From NCBI GenBank assembly GCA_963691655.1, contig OY829329.1, positions 53,085,408 to 53,149,407 on the forward strand: 64,000 nucleotides of DNA, in the 5' to 3' direction. The position numbers were made by a program, and so were the translations under genes. Under the pieces are notes generated by a model that saw only the letters and a list, made by a program, of their open reading frames with translations, had not been told where the DNA came from and did no database searches. The DNA comes from Toxonevra muliebris (Eukaryota; Arthropoda; Insecta; Diptera; Pallopteridae). Below are positions 34,745 through 48,019 of the stretch, one piece after another (positions within the stretch are counted from its first letter, which is position 1; each line of letters starts with the position of its first letter).

Positions 34745-37700
34745 CGTAGACCGAAATTAACGTTAGATATTTGGGAAATGCAGGATTGATCTACTCCTCA
34801 ATACCAATCCACTGATACCCATGTCATGTCTGGCACATATGTACAAGTGCTCCATATGGCCACCAGTTCCTCCACTCATTTGCACCCAACATCCAAATTT
34901 TCAAACAGCCGTTACTAGTAGACGGAAATTAATGTTAGATATTTGGGAAATGCAGGATTGATCTACTCCTCAATACCAATCCACTGATACCCATGTCATG
35001 TCTGGCACATATGTACAAGTGCTCCATATGGCCACCAGTTCCTCCACTCATTTGCACCCAACATCCAAATTTTCAAACAGCCGTTACTAGTAGACGGAAA
35101 TTAATGTTAGATATTTGGGAAATGCAGGATTGATCTACTCCTCAATACCAATCCACTGATACCCATGTCATGTCTGGCACATATGTACAAGTGCTCCATA
35201 TGGCCACCAGTTCCTCCACTCATTTGCACCCAACATCCAAATTTTCAAACAGCCGTTACTAGTAGACGGAAATTAATGTTAGATATTTGGGAAATGCAGG
35301 ATTGATCTACTCCTCAATACCTATCCACTGATACCCATGTCATATCTGGCACATATGTAGAAGTGCTCCATATGGCCACCAGTTCCTCCACCCGTTTGCA
35401 CCCAACATCCAAATTTTCAAACAGCCGTTACTAGTAGACCGGAATTAATGTTAGATATTTGGGAAATGCAGGATTGATCCACTCCTCAATACCAATCCAC
35501 TGATACCCATGTGATATCTGGCACATATGTAGAAGTGCTCTATATGACCACCAGTTCCTCCGCCCATTTGCACCTAACATGCAAATTTTCAAACAGCCGT
35601 TACTAGTAGACCGAAATTAATGTTAGATATTTGGGAAATGCAGGATTGATCTACTCCTCAATACCAATCCACTGATACCCATGTCATGTCTGGCACATAT
35701 GTACAAGTGCTCCATATGGCCACCAGTTCCTCCACCCAATATGCAAATTTTCAAACAGCCGTTACTAGTAGACCGAAATTAATGTTAGATATTTGGGAAA
35801 TGCAGGATTGATCTACTCCTCAATACCAATCCACTGATACCCATGTCATGTCTGGCACATATGTACAAGTGCTCCATATGGCCACCAGTTCCTCCACCCA
35901 ATATGCGAATTTTCAAACAGCCGTTACTAGTAGACCGAAATTAATGTTAGATATTTGGGAAATGCAGGATTGATCCACTCCTCAATACCAATCCACTGAT
36001 ACCCATGTCATGTCTGGCACATATGTAGAAGTGCTCCATATGGCCACCAGTTCCTCCGCCCATTTGCACCTAACATGCAAATTTTCAAACAGTCGTTACT
36101 AGAAGACCGAAATTAATGTTAGATATTTGGGAAATGCAGGATTGATCTACTCCTCAATACCAATCCACTGATACCCATGTCATGTCTGGCACATATGTAG
36201 AAGTGCTCCATATGACCACCAGTTCCTCCGCCCATTTGCACCCAACATGCAAATTTTCAAACAGCCGTTACTAGTAGACCGAAATTAATGTTAGATATTT
36301 GGGAAATGCAGGATTGATCTACTCCTCAATACCTATCCACTGATACCCATGTCATGTCTGGCACATATGTACAAGTGCTCCATATGACCACCAGTTCCTC
36401 CACCCATTTGCACCCAACATGCAAATTTTCAAACAGACGTTACTAGCAGACCGAAATTAATGTTAGATATTTGGGAAATGCAGGATTGATCTACTCCTCA
36501 ATACCTATCTCCTGATACCCATGTCATGTCTGGCACATATGTAGAAGTGCTCCATATGGCCACCAGTTCCTCCGCCCATTTGCACCCAACATGCAAATTT
36601 TCAAACAGCCGTTACTAGTAGACCGAAATTAATGTTAGATATTTGGGAAATGCAGGATTGATCTACTCCTCAATACCTATCTACTGATACCCATGTCATG
36701 TCTGGCACATATGTACAAGTGCTCCATATGACCACCAGTTCCTCCACCCAATATGCGAATTTTCAAACAGCCGTTACTAGTAGACCGAAATTAATGTTAG
36801 ATATTTGGGAAATGCAGGATTGATCTACTCCTCAATACCTATCGACTGATACCCATGTCATATCTGGCACATATGTAGAAGTGCTCCATATGTCCACCAG
36901 TTCCTCCACCCATTTGCACCCAACATGCAAATTTTCAAACAGCCGTTACTAGTAGACCGAAATTAATGTTAGATATTTGGGAAATGCAGGATTGATCTAC
37001 TCCTTAATACCAATCCACTGATACCGATGTCATGTCTGGCACATATGTACAAGTGCTCCATATGACCACCAGTTCCTCCACCCATTTGCACCCAACATGC
37101 AAATTTTCAAACAGCCGTTACTAGTAGACGGAAATTAATCTTAGATATTTGGGAAATGCAGGATTGATATACTCCTCAATACCTATCCACTGATACCCAT
37201 GTCATGTCTGGCACATATGTACAAGTGCTCCATATGACCACCAGTTCCTCCACCCATTTACACCCAACAAGCAAATTTTCAAACAGCCGTTAGTAGTAGA
37301 CCGAAATTAATGTTAGATATTTGGGAAATGCAGGATTGATCTACTCCTCAATACCTATCTACTGATACCCATGTCATGTCTGGCACATATGTAGAAGTGC
37401 TCCATATGGCCACCAGTTCCTCCACCCAATATGCGAATTTTCAAACAGCCGTTACTAGTACACCGAAATTAATGTTAGATATTTGGGAAATGCAGGACTG
37501 ATCTACTCCTCAATACCAATCCACTGATACCCATGTCATGTCTGGCACATATGTACAAGTGCTCCATATGACCACCAGTTCCTCCACCCATTTGCACCCA
37601 ACATACAAATTTTCAAACAGCCGTTACTAGTAGACCGAAATTAATGTTAGATATTTGGGAAATGCAGGATTGATCTACTCCTCAATACCAATCCACTGAT

Positions 37701-40700
37701 ACCCATGTCATGTCTGGCACATATGTACAAGTGCTCCATATGGCCACCAGTTCCTCCACCCAATATGCGAATTTTCAAACAGCCGTTACTAGTAGACCGA
37801 AATTAATGTTAGACATTTGGGAAATGCAGGATTGATCCACTCCTCAATACCAATCCACTGATACCCATGTGATATCTGGCACATATGTAGAAGTGCTCCA
37901 TATGACCACCAGTTCCTCCGCCCATTTGCACCTAACATGCAAATTTTCAAACAGCCGTTACTAGTAGACCGAAATTAATGTTAGATATTTGGGAAATGCA
38001 GGATTGATCTACTCCTCAATACCAATCCACTGATACCCATGTCATGTCTGGCACATATGTACAAGTGCTCCATATGGCCACCAGTTCCTCCACCCAATAT
38101 GCAAATTTTCAAACAGCCGTTACTAGTAGACCGAAATTAATGTTAGATATTTGGGAAATGCAGGATTGATCTACTCCTCAATACCAATCCACTGATACCC
38201 ATGTCATATCTGGCACATATGTAGAAGTGCTCCATATGGCCACCAGTTCCTCCACCCAATATGCAAATTTTCAAACAGCCGTTACTAGTAGACCGAAATT
38301 AATGTTAGATATTTGGGAAATGCAGGATTGATCTACTCCTCAATACCAATCCACTGATACCCATGTCATGTCTGGCACATATGTACAAGTGCTCCATATG
38401 GCCACCAGTTCCTCCACCCAATATGCGAATTTTCAAACAGCCGTTACTAGTAGACCGAAATTAATGTTAGATATTTGGGAAATGCAGGATTGATCCACTC
38501 CTCAATACCAATCCACTGATACCCATGTGATATCTGGCACATATGTAGAAGTGCTCCATATGACCACCAGTTCCTCCGCCCATTTGCACCTAACATGCAA
38601 ATTTTCAAACAGCCGTTACTAGTAGACCGAAATTAATGTTAGATATTTGGGAAATGCAGGATTGATCTACTCCTCAATACCAATCCACTGATACCCATGT
38701 CATGTCTGGCACATATGTACAAGTGCTCCATATGGCCACCAGTTCCTCCACCCAATATGCAAATTTTCAAACAGCCGTTACTAGTAGACCGAAATTAATG
38801 TTAGATATTTGGGAAATGCAGGATTGATCTACTCCTCAATACCAATCCACTGATACCCATGTCATGTCTGGCACATATGTACAAGTGCTCCATATGACCA
38901 CCAGTTCCTCCACCCATTTGCACCCAACATGCAAATTTTCAAACAGCCGTTACTAGTAGACGGAAATTAATGTTAGATATTTGGGAAATGCAGGATTGAT
39001 CTACTCCTCAATACCTATCCACTGATACCCATGTCATATCTGGCACATATGTAGAAGTGCTCCATATGGCCACCAGTTCCTCCACCCATTTGCACCCAAC
39101 ATCCAAATTTTCAAACAGCCGTTACTAGTAGACCGAAATTAATGTTAGATATTTGGGAAATGCAGGATTGATCTACTCCTCAATACCAATCCACTGATAC
39201 CCATGTCATGTCTGGCACATATGTAGAAGTGCTCCATATGACCACCAGTTCCTCCGCCCATTTGCACCCAACATGCAAATTTTCAAACAGCCGTTACTAG
39301 TAGACCGAAATTAATGTTAGATATTTGGGAAATGCAGGATTGATCTACTCCTCAATACCTATCCACTGATACCCATGTCATGTCTGGCACATATGTACAA
39401 GTGCTCCATATGACCACCAGTTCCTCCACCCATTTGCACCCAACATGCAAATTTTCAAACAGACGTTACTAGCAGACCGAAATTAATGTTAGATATTTGG
39501 GAAATGCAGGATTGATCTACTCCTCAATACCTATCTCCTGATACCCATGTCATGTCTGGCACATATGTAGAAGTGCTCCATATGGCCACCAGTTCCTCCG
39601 CCCATTTGCACCCAACATGCAAATTTTCAAACAGCCGTTACTAGTAGACCGAAATTAATGTTAGATATTTGGGAAATGCAGGATTGATCTACTCCTCAAT
39701 ACCTATCTACTGATACCCATGTCATGTCTGGCACATATGTAGAAGTGCTCCATATGGCCACCAGTTCCTCCACCCAATATGCGAATTTTCAAACAGCCGT
39801 TACTAGTACACCGAAATTAATGTTAGATATTTGGGAAATGCAGGACTGATCTACTCCTCAATACCAATCCACTGATACCCATGTCATGTCTGGCACATAT
39901 GTACAAGTGCTCCATATGACCACCAGTTCCTCCACCCATTTGCACCCAACATACAAATTTTCAAACAGCCGTTACTAGTAGACCGAAATTAATGTTAGAT
40001 ATTTGGGAAATGCAGGATTGATCTACTCCTCAATACCAATCCACTGATACCCATGTCATGTCTGGCACATATGTACAAGTGCTCCATATGGCCACCAGTT
40101 CCTCCACCCAATATGCGAATTTTCAAACAGCCGTTACTAGTAGACCGAAATTAATGTTAGACATTTGGGAAATGCAGGATTGATCCACTCCTCAATACCA
40201 ATCCACTGATACCCATGTGATATCTGGCACATATGTAGAAGTGCTCCATATGACCACCAGTTCCTCCGCCCATTTGCACCTAACATGCAAATTTTCAAAC
40301 AGCCGTTACTAGTAGACCGAAATTAATGTTAGATATTTGGGAAATGCAGGATTGATCTACTCCTCAATACCAATCCACTGATACCCATGTCATGTCTGGC
40401 ACATATGTACAAGTGCTCCATATGGCCACCAGTTCCTCCACCCAATATGCAAATTTTCAAACAGCCGTTACTAGTAGACCGAAATTAATGTTAGATATTT
40501 GGGAAATGCAGGATTGATCTACTCCTCAATACCAATCCACTGATACCCATGTCATATCTGGCACATATGTAGAAGTGCTCCATATGGCCACCAGTTCCTC
40601 CACCCAATATGCAAATTTTCAAACAGCCGTTACTAGTAGACCGAAATTAATGTTAGATATTTGGGAAATGCAGGATTGATCTACTCCTCAATACCAATCC

Positions 40701-43700
40701 ACTGATACCCATGTCATGTCTGGCACATATGTACAAGTGCTCCATATGGCCACCAGTTCCTCCACCCAATATGCGAATTTTCAAACAGCCGTTACTAGTA
40801 GACCGAAATTAATGTTAGATATTTGGGAAATGCAGGATTGATCCACTCCTCAATACCAATCCACTGATACCCATGTGATATCTGGCACATATGTAGAAGT
40901 GCTCCATATGACCACCAGTTCCTCCGCCCATTTGCACCTAACATGCAAATTTTCAAACAGCCGTTACTAGTAGACCGAAATTAATGTTAGATATTTGGGA
41001 AATGCAGGATTGATCTACTCCTCAATACCAATCCACTGATACCCATGTCATGTCTGGCACATATGTACAAGTGCTCCATATGGCCACCAGTTCCTCCACC
41101 CAATATGCAAATTTTCAAACAGCCGTTACTAGTAGACCGAAATTAATGTTAGATATTTGGGAAATGCAGGATTGATCTACTCCTCAATACCAATCCACTG
41201 ATACCCATGTCATGTCTGGCACATATGTACAAGTGCTCCATATGACCACCAGTTCCTCCACCCATTTGCACCCAACATGCAAATTTTCAAACAGCCGTTA
41301 CTAGTAGACGGAAATTAATGTTAGATATTTGGGAAATGCAGGATTGATCTACTCCTCAATACCTATCCACTGATACCCATGTCATATCTGGCACATATGT
41401 AGAAGTGCTCCATATGGCCACCAGTTCCTCCACCCATTTGCACCCAACATCCAAATTTTCAAACAGCCGTTACTAGTAGACCGAAATTAATGTTAGATAT
41501 TTGGGAAATGCAGGATTGATCTACTTCTCAATACCTATCCACTGATACCCATGACATATCTGGCACATATGTAGAAGTGCTCCATATGGCCACCAGTTCC
41601 TCCGCCCATTTGCACCTAACATGCAAATTTTCAAACAGCCGTTACTAGTAGACCGAAATTAATGTTAGATATTTGGGAAATGCAGAATTGATCCACTCCT
41701 CAATACGAATCCACTGATACCCATGTGATATCTGGCACATATGTAGAAGTGCTCCATATGACCACCAGTTCCTCCGCCCATTTGCACCTAACATGCAAAT
41801 TTTCAAACAGCCGTTACTAGTAGACCGAAATTAATGTTAGATATTTGGGAAATGCAGGATTGATCTACTCCTCAATACCAATCCACTGATACCCATGTCA
41901 TGTCTGGCACATATGTACAAGTGCTCCATATGGCCACCAGTTCCTCCACCCAATATGCAAATTTTCAAACAGCCGTTACTAGTAGACCGAAATTAATGTT
42001 AGATATTTGGGAAATGCAGGATTGATCCACTCCTCAATACCAATCCACTGATACCCATGTCATGTCTGGCACATATGTAGAAGTGCTCCATATGACCACC
42101 AGTTCCTCCGCCCATTTGCACCCAACATGCAAATTTTCAAACAGCCGTTACTAGTAGACCGAAATTAATGTTAGATATTTGGGAAATGCAGGATTGATCT
42201 ACTCCTCAATACCTATCCACTGATACCCATGTCATGTCTGGCACATATGTACAAGTGCTCCATATGACCACCAGTTCCTCCACCCATTTGCACCCAACAT
42301 GCAAATTTTCAAACAGACGTTACTAGCAGACCGAAATTAATGTTAGATATTTGGGAAATGCAGGATTGATCTACTCCTCAATACCTATCTCCTGATACCC
42401 ATGTCATGTCTGGCACATATGTAGAAGTGCTCCATATGGCCACCAGTTCCTCCGCCCATTTGCACCCAACATGCAAATTTTCAAACAGCCGTTACTAGTA
42501 GACCGAAATTAATGTTAGATATTTGGGAAATGCAGGATTGATCTACTCCTCAATACCTATCTACTAATACCCATGTCATGTCTGGCACATATGTACAAGT
42601 GCTCCATATGACCACCAGTTCCTCCACCCAATATGCGAATTTTCAAACAGCCGTTACTAGTAGACCGAAATTAATGTTAGATATTTGGGAAATGCAGGAT
42701 TGATCTACTCCTCAATACCTATCTACTGATACCCATGTCATATCTGGCACATATGTAGAAGTGCTCCATATGTCCACCAGTTCCTCCACCCATTTGCACC
42801 CAACATGCAAATTTTCAAACAGCCGTTACTAGTAGACGGAAATTAATGTTAGATATTTGGGAAATGCAGGATTGATCTACTCCTCAATACCTATCCACTG
42901 ATACCCATGTCATGTCTGGCACATATGTACAAGTGCTCCATATGACCACCAGTTCCTCCACCCAATATGCGAATTTTCAAACAGCCGTTACTAGTAGACC
43001 GAAATTAATGTTAGATATTTGGGAAATGCAGGATTGATCTACTCCTCAATACCTATCTACTGATACCCATGTCATATCTGGCACATATGTAGAAGTGCTC
43101 CATATGACCACCAGTTCCTCCGCCCATTTGCACCTAACATGCAAATTTTCAAACAGCCGTTACTAGAAGACCGAAATTAATGTTAGATATTTGGGAAATG
43201 CAGGATTGATCTACTCCTCAATACCAATCCACTGATACCCATGTCATGTCTGGCACATATGTACAAGTGCTCCATATGACCACCAGTTCCTCCACCCAAT
43301 ATGCGAATTTTCAAACAGCCGTTACTAGAAGACCGAAATTAAGGTTAGATATTTGGGAAATGCAGGATTGATCTACTCCTCAATACCAATCCACTGATAC
43401 CCATGTCATGTCTGGCACATATGTAGAAGTGCTCCATATGACCACCAGTTCCTCCGCCCATTTGCACAGAACATGCAAATTTTCAAACAGCCGTTACTAG
43501 TAGACCGAAATTAATGTTAGATATTTGGGAAATGCAGGATTGATCTACTCCTCAATACCAATCCACTGATACCCATGTCATGTCTGGCACATATGTAGAA
43601 GTGCTCCATATGACCACCAGTTCCTCCGCCCATTTGCACCCAACATGCAAATTTTCAAACAGCCGTTACTAGTAGACCGAAATTAATGTTAGATATTTGG

Positions 43701-46700
43701 GAAATGCAGGATTGATCTACTCCTCAATACCTATCCACTGATACCCATGTCATGTCTGGCACATATGTACAAGTGCTCCATATGACCACCAGTTCCTCCA
43801 CCCATTTGCACCCAACATGCAAATTTTCAAACAGACGTTACTAGCAGACCGAAATTAATGTTAGATATTTGGGAAATGCAGGATTGATCTACTCCTCAAT
43901 ACCTATCTCCTGATACCCATGTCATGTCTGGCACATATGTAGAAGTGCTCCATATGGCCACCAGTTCCTCCGCCCATTTGCACCCAACATGCAAATTTTC
44001 AAACAGCCGTTACTAGTAGACCGAAATTAATGTTAGATATTTGGGAAATGCAGGATTGATCTACTCCTCAATACCTATCTACTAATACCCATGTCATGTC
44101 TGGCACATATGTAGAAGTGCTCCATATGACCACCAGTTCCTCCGCCCATTTGCACCCAACATGCAAATTTTCAAACAGCCGTTACTAGTAGACCGAAATT
44201 AATGTTAGATATTTGGGAAATGCAGGATTGATCTACTCCTCAATACCTATCCACTGATACCCATGTCATGTCTGGCACATATGTACAAGTGCTCCATATG
44301 ACCACCAGTTCCTCCACCCATTTGCACCCAACATGCAAATTTTCAAACAGACGTTACTAGCAGACCGAAATTAATGTTAGATATTTGGGAAATGCAGGAT
44401 TGATCTACTCCTCAATACCTATCTCCTGATACCCATGTCATGTCTGGCACATATGTAGAAGTGCTCCATATGGCCACCAGTTCCTCCGCCCATTTGCACC
44501 CAACATGCAAATTTTCAAACAGCCGTTACTAGTAGACCGAAATTAATGTTAGATATTTGGGAAATGCAGGATTGATCTACTCCTCAATACCTATCTACTA
44601 ATACCCATGTCATGTCTGGCACATATGTACAAGTGCTCCATATGACCACCAGTTCCTCCACCCAATATGCGAATTTTCAAACAGCCGTTACTAGTAGACC
44701 GGAATTAATGTTAGATATTTGGGAAATGCAGGATTGATCTACTCCTCAATACCTATCTACTGATACCCATGTCATATCTGGCACATATGTAGAAGTGCTC
44801 CATATGTCCACCAGTTCCTCCACCCATTTGCACCCAACATGCAAATTTTCAAACAGCCGTTACTAGTAGACGGAAATTAATGTTAGATATTTGGGAAATG
44901 CAGGATTGATCTACTCCTCAATACCTATCCACTGATACCCATGTCATGTCTGGCACATATGTACAAGTGCTCCATATGGCCACCAGTTCCTCCGCCCATT
45001 TGCACCTAACATGCAAATTTTCAAACAGCCGTTACTAGTAGACCGAAATTAATGTTAGATATTTGGGAAATGCAGGATTGATCTACTCCTCAATACCTAT
45101 CTACTGATACCCATGTCATATCTGGCACATATGTAGAAGTGCTCCATATGACCACCAGTTCCTCCGCCCATTTGCACCTAACATGCAAATTTTCAAACAG
45201 CCGTTACTAGAAGACCGAAATTAATGTTAGATATTTGGGAAATGCAGGATTGATCTACTCCTCAATACCAATCCACTGATACCCATGTCATGTCTGGCAC
45301 ATATGTACAAGTGCTCCATATGACCACCAGTTCCTCCACCCAATATGCGAATTTTCAAACAGCCGTTACTAGAAGACCGAAATTAAGGTTAGATATTTGG
45401 GAAATGCAGGATTGATCTACTCCTCAATACCAATCCACTGATACCCATGTCATGTCTGGCACATATGTAGAAGTGCTCCATATGACCACCAGTTCCTCCG
45501 CCCATTTGCACCCAACATGCAAATTTTCAAACAGCCGTTACTAGTAGACCGAAATTAATGTTAGATATTTGGGAAATGCAGGATTGATCTACTCCTCAAT
45601 ACCAATCCACTGATACCCATGTCATGTCTGGCACATATGTAGAAGTGCTCCATATGACCACCAGTTCCTCCGCCCATTTGCACCCAACATGCAAATTTTC
45701 AAACAGCCGTTACTAGTAGACCGAAATTAATGTTAGATATTTGGGAAATGCAGGATTGATCTACTCCTCAATACCAATCCACTGATACCCATGTCATGTC
45801 TGGCACATATGTACAAGTGCTCCATATGACCACCAGTTCCTCCACCCAATATGCGAATTTTCAAACAGCCGTTACTAGAAGACCGAAATTAAGGTTAGAT
45901 ATTTGGGAAATGCAGGATTGATCTACTCCTCAATACCAATCCACTGATACCCATGTCATGTCTGGCAGATATGTAGAAGTGCTCCATATGACCACCAGTT
46001 CCTCCGCCCATTTGCACCCAACATGCAAATTTTCAAACAGACGTTACTAGCAGACCGAAATTAATGTTAGATATTTGGGAAATGCAGGATTGATCTACTC
46101 CTCAATACCTATCTCCTGATACCCATGTCATGTCTGGCACATATGTAGAAGTGCTCCATATGGCCACCAGTTCCTCCGCCCATTTGCACCCAACATGCAA
46201 ATTTTCAAACAGCCGTTACTAGTAGACCGAAATTAATGTTAGATATTTGGGAAATGCAGGATTGATCTACTCCTCAATACCTATCTACTAATACCCATGT
46301 CATGTCTGGCACATATGTAGAAGTGCTCCATATGACCACCAGTTCCTCCGCCCATTTGCACCCAACATGCAAATTTTCAAACAGCCGTTACTAGTAGACC
46401 GAAATTAATGTTAGATATTTGGGAAATGCAGGATTGATCTACTCCTCAATACCTATCCACTGATACCCATGTCATGTCTGGCACATATGTACAAGTGCTC
46501 CATATGACCACCAGTTCCTCCACCCATTTGCACCCAACATGCAAATTTTCAAACAGACGTTACTAGCAGACCGAAATTAATGTTAGATATTTGGGAAATG
46601 CAGGATTGATCTACTCCTCAATACCTATCTCCTGATACCCATGTCATGTCTGGCACATATGTAGAAGTGCTCCATATGGCCACCAGTTCCTCCGCCCATT

Positions 46701-47717
46701 TGCACCCAACATGCAAATTTTCAAACAGCCGTTACTAGTAGACCGAAATTAATGTTAGATATTTGGGAAATGCAGGATTGATCTACTCCTCAATACCTAT
46801 CCACTGATACCCATGTCATGTCTGGCACATATGTACAAGTGCTCCATATGACCACCAGTTCCTCCACCCAATATGCGAATTTTCAAACAGCCGTTACTAG
46901 TAGACCGAAATTAATGTTAGATATTTGGGAAATGCAGGATTGATCTACTCCTCAATAGCTATCTACTGATACCCATGTCATATCTGGCACATATGTAGAA
47001 GTGCTCCATATGACCACCAGTTCCTCCGCCCATTTGCACCTAACATGCAAATTTTCAAACAGCCGTTACTAGAAGACCGAAATTAATGTTAGATATTTGG
47101 GAAATGCAGGGAATGATCTACTCCTCAATACCAATCCACTGATACCCATGTCATGTCTGGCACATATGTAGAAGTGCTCCATATGACCACCAGTTCCTCC
47201 GCCCATTTGCACCCAACATGCAAATTTTCAAACAGCCGTTACTAGTAGACCGAAATTAATGTTAGATATTTGGGAAATGCAGGATTGATCTACTCCTCAA
47301 TACCTATCCACTGATACCCATGTCATGTCTGGCACATATGTACAAGTGCTCCATATGACCACCAGTTCCTCCACCCATTTGCACCCAACATGCAAATTTT
47401 CAAACAGACGTTACTAGCAGACCGAAATTAATGTTAGATATTTGGGAAATGCAGGATTGATCTACTCCTCAATACCTATCTACTGATACCCATGTCATGT
47501 CTGGCACATATGTAGAAGTGCTCCATATGGCCACCAGTTCCTCCGCCCATTTGCACCCAACATGCAAATTTTCAAACAGCCGTTACTAGTAGACCGAAAT
47601 TAATGTTAGATATTTGGGAAATGCAGGATTGATCTACTCCTCAATACCTATCCACTGATACCCATGTGATATCTGGCACATATGTAGAAGTGCTCCATAT
47701 AACCACCAGATTCCTCC
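34745..47717 (-). repeat. Reverse satellite array (about 76 monomers)
   Basis: Reverse-oriented 172/162-bp monomers over 13 kb. Two coupled variant types alternate: ACATATGTACAAGTG with CATGTCTGG, and ACATATGTAGAAGTG often with CATATCTGG or GATATCTGG. Higher-order blocks are visible: about 37295-39168 recurs at 39643-41516 (shift 2348 bp), and a 516-bp (three-monomer) spacing recurs at 43829/44345 and 46035/46551. Confidence 0.95.
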
Positions 47718-48010
47718 AACTCAGTTTACAAAATGATATATTTTAGAAATTAATTAAAAATAATCTGAGATAAATATGTGAAATTTGTGTATGCAGGATA
47801 AAACTGTAGTTCAATACCTATGGAATGGTATGTCTGGTGGTCACAGTCAGTTCTCCAAATGGTCATTAGGATCCGATAGAATATTCTATATTCTGCTTAA
47901 CATTACATTTTTTGGTTAACATTTTTTCTGTTAAGTTAACATAGAAATTTTTACATTTTGTGGTTTGTGTATTTGCTAAGATAGCCACGCGTGGCTATCT
48001 TCACACCGTT
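47718..48010 (-). repeat. Right outer inverted repeat of the Foldback element
   Basis: Inverted copy of 29775-30067, with the 24-bp palindrome at 47978-48001 and the end CTTCACACCGTT at 48010. Confidence 0.92.
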
Positions 48011-48019
48011 AATCCAAAT
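48011..48019. repeat. Right 9-bp target duplication of the Foldback element
   Basis: AATCCAAAT, identical to 29766-29774. Rejoining at this sequence keeps the transposase frame of the host mariner element. Confidence 0.95.

Larger units (their letters stand above)
29775..48010. mobile_element. Giant Foldback-type element with satellite arms (18.2 kb)
   Basis: Both termini begin AACGGTGTGAAG and are inverted copies. The outer 293 bp (29775-30067 and 47718-48010) differ by only one base by eye. Inside lie tandem 172-bp monomers, forward on the left (30068-about 34730) and reversed on the right (about 34745-47717), meeting at a near-unique loop (about 34725-34744). A 9-bp target duplication and long inverted repeats built of tandem units are the defining traits of Drosophila FB elements, whose FB-NOF relatives belong with Mutator-like transposons. 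No transposase is encoded, so it is non-autonomous. The arms are unequal (about 5 kb with a gap versus 13 kb). Galileo, another foldback group, makes shorter duplications. Confidence 0.9.

Noticed and set aside
29775..47717. Regular repeats that might be a CRISPR-like array
   Set aside because: Units are 172 or 162 bp and fully repetitive, without unique spacers, and the host is an insect. This is satellite DNA inside a transposon.
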